A DNA stretch of 64,000 nt from Arcicella rosea. GTDB taxonomy: Bacteria; Bacteroidota; Bacteroidia; Cytophagales; Spirosomataceae. A program made the translations under genes and the position numbers. The notes below the pieces were generated by a model. It was not told the origin of the DNA, did not search any database, and was given only the letters and a program-made list of their open reading frames with translations. Below are positions 61,180-64,000 of this stretch, piece after piece. Within the stretch, counting starts at the first letter, position 1. Each line of letters starts with the position of its first letter. The DNA is taken from positions 163,404-227,403 of the forward strand of contig NZ_JACHKT010000004.1 of assembly GCF_014204325.1 (NCBI RefSeq), in the 5' to 3' direction.

Positions 61180-61209
61180 AAAAAACGGTTACTTATGTAG
61201 CCGTTTTTT
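61180..61209 (+). terminator. Rho-independent terminator of the TonB receptor gene
   Basis: AAAAAACGGTTAC and GTAGCCGTTTTTT pair around a TTAT loop (one T-G wobble), giving a self-contained stem with A and T runs. It works in both orientations. Confidence 0.85.
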
Positions 61210-61308
61210 GTCATTTAATAAATTTACGTTTCACAATACAAATTCCTAAAATATAGTCCCTCAAAGTCTCATATTTCCACATAAATTCTGAACAAACCAT
61301 TTCAACAA

Positions 61309-63774
61309 ATGAAACATGTAAGTTTTTTCATCGGCATAGTTTTATGCTTTTGGGCTTGTAATCAAAAACAAACGCTCAATCAAAATCACAAAGACCCAGT
61401 ACTTGAAAGTCTGGTTGCTAAAAGAGTAACGCTTCCAAATGGTTGGTCGTTAACGCCCGTAGGCAAAAGTATCCAGTTAAATGATTTACCTTTAAATTTA
61501 GTGGTTTCGCCTTCGCAAAAGTTATTGGCAGTTACTAACAACGGACAAAGTACTCAGAGCATTACGTTGATTGATGCTGCTACCGAAAAAGTATTGGATG
61601 ATGTTATCATCAAAAAATCTTGGGTAGGTTTAGCGTTTAGTCAAGATGAAAAATACTTGTATGCTTCTGGTGGAAACGATAACGTAGTGGTGATTTATAA
61701 AATAGAAAACCAAAAACTGATTCAAGACGGAGAAATTACTTTAGGAGAAGCTTTTCCAAAAGCTAAAATTTCACCTGCTGGCATTTGTGTGGACGCTAAT
61801 CGTTTGTATGTAGTTGCTAAAGATTCAAAGTCTTTATTTATCTGTGATTTGGCTACCAGAAAAGTCATCAAAGAAGAAAAACTAAGTGCCGAACCTTATA
61901 CTTGTATGTTAGCACCCAACAGTAATGAATTGTACATTCCGCTTTGGGGAGGGGCAAAAGTAGTGGTTTATGACCCGAAGCAAGGGAAAATCACGGCAGA
62001 AATAGCTACAAACAGTCATCCGAACGATATGGTTTTTACAAAAGATGGAAAGTATTTATTCGTACCTAATGGAAATGATAATACTGTTTCGGTGATTGAA
62101 ACTTCCACCAAAAGATTGATTGAACATATTTCCGCTTCTTTATATCCAAATGCACCCATTGGCTCAACACCCAATGCTGTGGCACTTTCGCCAGACGAAA
62201 ATACACTTTATATCGCCAATGCTGACAATAACTGTTTAGCCCTTTTTGATATTACTCAAAAAGGAAAAAGTTTGTCGAAAGGTTTTATTCCAACAGGCTG
62301 GTATCCAACCGCAGTAAAAACCATCGGAGATAAAATTTATGTAACCAATGGTAAAGGCTTTAGTTCAAAACCAAATCCAAAAGGCCCCAATCCATTAGCC
62401 AAAAAGAAACCACAAGAAGTAGGTGCAAATCCAGAAGCCAACAAAGAAGTAGTAGAATATATTGGTGGTTTATTGAAAGGAACGATGTCAATCATTGATG
62501 TTCCTAATGAGCAAACTTTGGCGAGTTATTCGCAAGTAGTTTTTCAAAATACTCCTTATAGCAAAGCAGTAGAAAAATTAGCAATGGGCGAAAGCGATAA
62601 TCCAATTCCGATGAAAGTTGGCGGGAAATCGCCTATCAAATATGTATTCTATATTATCAAAGAAAACCGTACTTATGACCAAGTTTTGGGTGATGTAAAA
62701 GAAGGAAATGGCGACCCATCGCTTTGTATTTTTCCTGAAAAATTAACGCCTAATCAGCATAAAATTGTAAGAGATTATGTGTTGTTGGATAATTTTTATG
62801 TAGATGCTGAGGTTTCTGCCGATGGACATAACTGGTCAACCGCAGCCTATGCCAATGACTATGTAGAGAAAAACTGGGTAACAAGCTATGGTGGAAGAGG
62901 CGGTTCTTACGACTATGAAGGTCAGCGAGAAATTGCTTATCCAAAAAATGGTTTCATTTGGGATTTCTGTAAAAGAGCTAATATTCCTTTCAGAACTTAT
63001 GGAGAATTTGCCGATGGCCCAGAAGGAAATTATGCAGGTGTAAAAGGAAATGTTTGTAGAAATTATAAAGGTTGGGACATGAACTTCAAAGATTCTGACC
63101 GTGAAAAACAATGGGAAGCAGATTTCGATTCTTTGTTAGCCATCAATGCTGTTCCTCGTTTTAGTAGTTTAAGAATGGGAAATGACCATACTTCTGGTTC
63201 AAGAAAAGGAGCATTTAGTGTAGAAGCAGCCATTGCCGATAACGATTTGGCAGTTGGAAACTTCATAGAACATCTTTCAAAATCTAAAATCTGGAAAGAA
63301 TCGGTGGTGTTTATTTTAGAAGATGATGCACAAAATGGTTCAGACCACGTTGACGCTCACCGCTCTACGGCTTATGTGGTGAGTCCTTATACCAAAAGAA
63401 AATTTGTAGATCATACCATGTACTCTACTTCGGGAATGCTGAGAACGATGGAGTTGATTTTAGGTTTACCACCAATGAGCCAATACGATGCTGGAGCAAC
63501 GCCAATGTTTAGATGTTTTACCAAAAATATTGATTTAACGCCTTTCAAAGCTTTACCTGCCAATGTTGATATTAACCAAAGAAATCTTGCTATCAACACA
63601 GGGAAACGCAAAACCAACTTTGATTTTAGTCACGAAGATGCTGCCCCAGATTTAGCTTTTAATGAAGACATTTGGAAAGTAATGAGAGGAGAAAACAGCA
63701 AAATGCCTCCTCCAAAAAGAAGTGCTTTTGTGAAAATTCCAGCGAAAGCAGAAAAGGAAGATGATGATGATTAA
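61309..63774 (+). CDS. Lipoprotein with YncE-like beta-propeller and phosphoesterase domain
   Basis: The 821-residue protein has a lipoprotein signal (FFIGIVLCFWACNQKQ, lipid on C17). Residues about 50-350 form a seven-bladed propeller of the YncE/lactonase kind (LYIANADNNCLALFDI, VFTKDGKYLFVPNGNDNTVSVIE). Residues about 440-800 match the phosphoesterase family PF04185: FYIIKENRTYDQVLGDVKEGNGDP, NFYVDAEVSADGHNWSTAAYANDY, and VFILEDDAQNGSDHVDAHRSTAYVVSPY, with the metal-binding aspartates and histidines. It ends in a very acidic tail (AEKEDDDD). NCBI-style naming is 'bifunctional YncE family protein/alkaline phosphatase family protein'. It may release phosphate for the TonB receptor upstream. 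Confidence 0.9.
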   Translation: MKHVSFFIGIVLCFWACNQKQTLNQNHKDPVLESLVAKRVTLPNGWSLTPVGKSIQLNDLPLNLVVSPSQKLLAVTNNGQSTQSITLIDAATEKVLDDVIIKKSWVGLAFSQDEKYLYASGGNDNVVVIYKIENQKLIQDGEITLGEAFPKAKISPAGICVDANRLYVVAKDSKSLFICDLATRKVIKEEKLSAEPYTCMLAPNSNELYIPLWGGAKVVVYDPKQGKITAEIATNSHPNDMVFTKDGKYLFVPNGNDNTVSVIETSTKRLIEHISASLYPNAPIGSTPNAVALSPDENTLYIANADNNCLALFDITQKGKSLSKGFIPTGWYPTAVKTIGDKIYVTNGKGFSSKPNPKGPNPLAKKKPQEVGANPEANKEVVEYIGGLLKGTMSIIDVPNEQTLASYSQVVFQNTPYSKAVEKLAMGESDNPIPMKVGGKSPIKYVFYIIKENRTYDQVLGDVKEGNGDPSLCIFPEKLTPNQHKIVRDYVLLDNFYVDAEVSADGHNWSTAAYANDYVEKNWVTSYGGRGGSYDYEGQREIAYPKNGFIWDFCKRANIPFRTYGEFADGPEGNYAGVKGNVCRNYKGWDMNFKDSDREKQWEADFDSLLAINAVPRFSSLRMGNDHTSGSRKGAFSVEAAIADNDLAVGNFIEHLSKSKIWKESVVFILEDDAQNGSDHVDAHRSTAYVVSPYTKRKFVDHTMYSTSGMLRTMELILGLPPMSQYDAGATPMFRCFTKNIDLTPFKALPANVDINQRNLAINTGKRKTNFDFSHEDAAPDLAFNEDIWKVMRGENSKMPPPKRSAFVKIPAKAEKEDDDD

Positions 63775-63785
63775 ATGACTTTGTT

Positions 63786-63942
63786 AAACATGAATCATTC
63801 TGATTTTTAAAATCACAAAAAAGCGGTCGAAAAGCTAATTTCGACCGCTTTTTTATGATTGATGAACAACGAATTCCTACTGTTTGAGCGAAGCGAGTTT
63901 AGGAATTCTTGATTTTCTTTTGTTACTTTTCTTTCATCAAGG
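63786..63942 (-). mobile_element. MITE-like inverted-repeat element, copy 3 (inverted, right end decayed)
   Basis: Read on the minus strand this matches copy 1 from the end that carries the 22-bp stem hairpin: AAACATGAATCATTCTG (diverged terminal repeat), AAAAAAGCGGTCGAAA stem, and CGAATTCCTACTGTTTGAGC hairpin. The match stops near 63942, inside the first hairpin, so the second terminal repeat is missing. The remaining 58 bp to the window edge look unrelated. Confidence 0.7.
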
Positions 63943-64000
63943 TGCTGTGTTAAAAACCTATGATTTAAGATTAAATATTTTTTATAAATTGCACTATCAG

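Noticed and set aside
1..64000. tRNA, rRNA, prophage or integrative element
   Set aside because: I looked for T-loop-like motifs, integrases, transposases and phage structural genes and saw none; the repeats are the only mobile-looking DNA.

Overview
The window is low-GC DNA (by eye in the mid-30s percent) from a member of the Bacteroidota, most likely a Cytophagales bacterium of the Spirosomataceae/Flectobacillus type. The phylum call rests on a GldB-type gliding lipoprotein, a CarboxypepD_reg/TonB outer-membrane receptor, many small beta-barrel proteins with SPI signals ending in AQ or GQ, -7 promoter boxes of the form TAnnTTTG, and the near absence of Shine-Dalgarno sequences. The genus is inference. 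I saw no rRNA, tRNA, CRISPR array, transposase, integrase or phage gene.

Layout. 0-3.2 kb: minus-strand anmK (cut by the window edge), a sigma-54 response regulator and an MFS exporter. 3.4-12.3 kb: uvrA, a small beta-barrel, a SNF2 helicase and a TPR protein, with a 242-bp inverted-repeat element at 10.7 kb. 12.4-16.9 kb: hpt, a CBM48-esterase, a lipoprotein and glpD. 17-25.9 kb: an ABC-F ATPase, sppA, a histidine-phosphatase lipoprotein, a PorT-like barrel, gldB, and an ABC exporter overlapping a fur-family gene. 26-33 kb: a tricorn-like S41 protease behind a 21-bp-periodic array, glpK, an AcuI/YhdH oxidoreductase and a GyrI-like protein. 33.2-35.7 kb: a small accessory block (hydrolase, EEP nuclease, unknown protein) with palindromic repeats around it. 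35.8-38.9 kb: assimilatory sulfate reduction (cysH, cysD, cysN). 39-46.5 kb: an AlbA_2 protein, a barrel, a YkgJ-type cysteine-cluster protein, a second copy of the element, an epimerase, kup and a haem/copper lipoprotein. 46.8-57.2 kb: M16 peptidase, yraN, msrC, crtZ, an exonuclease, lipB, lpdA and prfB (programmed +1 frameshift). 57.3-63.8 kb: a second, longer 21-bp-periodic array, then a TonB receptor and a YncE/phosphoesterase lipoprotein. A third, inverted and decayed element copy closes the window.

How the genes fit together. glpD and glpK (13 kb apart) make up glycerol/G3P catabolism. cysH-cysD-cysN reduce sulfate through APS without needing an APS kinase. lipB and lpdA serve lipoylated dehydrogenases. 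crtZ implies hydroxylated carotenoids. The cell-surface set (TonB receptor, phosphoesterase, M16 and S41 peptidases) fits a scavenging, polymer- and peptide-using lifestyle.

Most of the unexpected content is intergenic: two 21-bp-periodic arrays; a cloverleaf-like inverted-repeat element in three copies with compensatory changes; a second palindromic family (GTAGCACGAG...CTCGTGCTAC) at four sites; AGCT-rich palindromic phrases; and promoter boxes so close to start codons that uvrA and the ABC-F gene are predicted to be leaderless.
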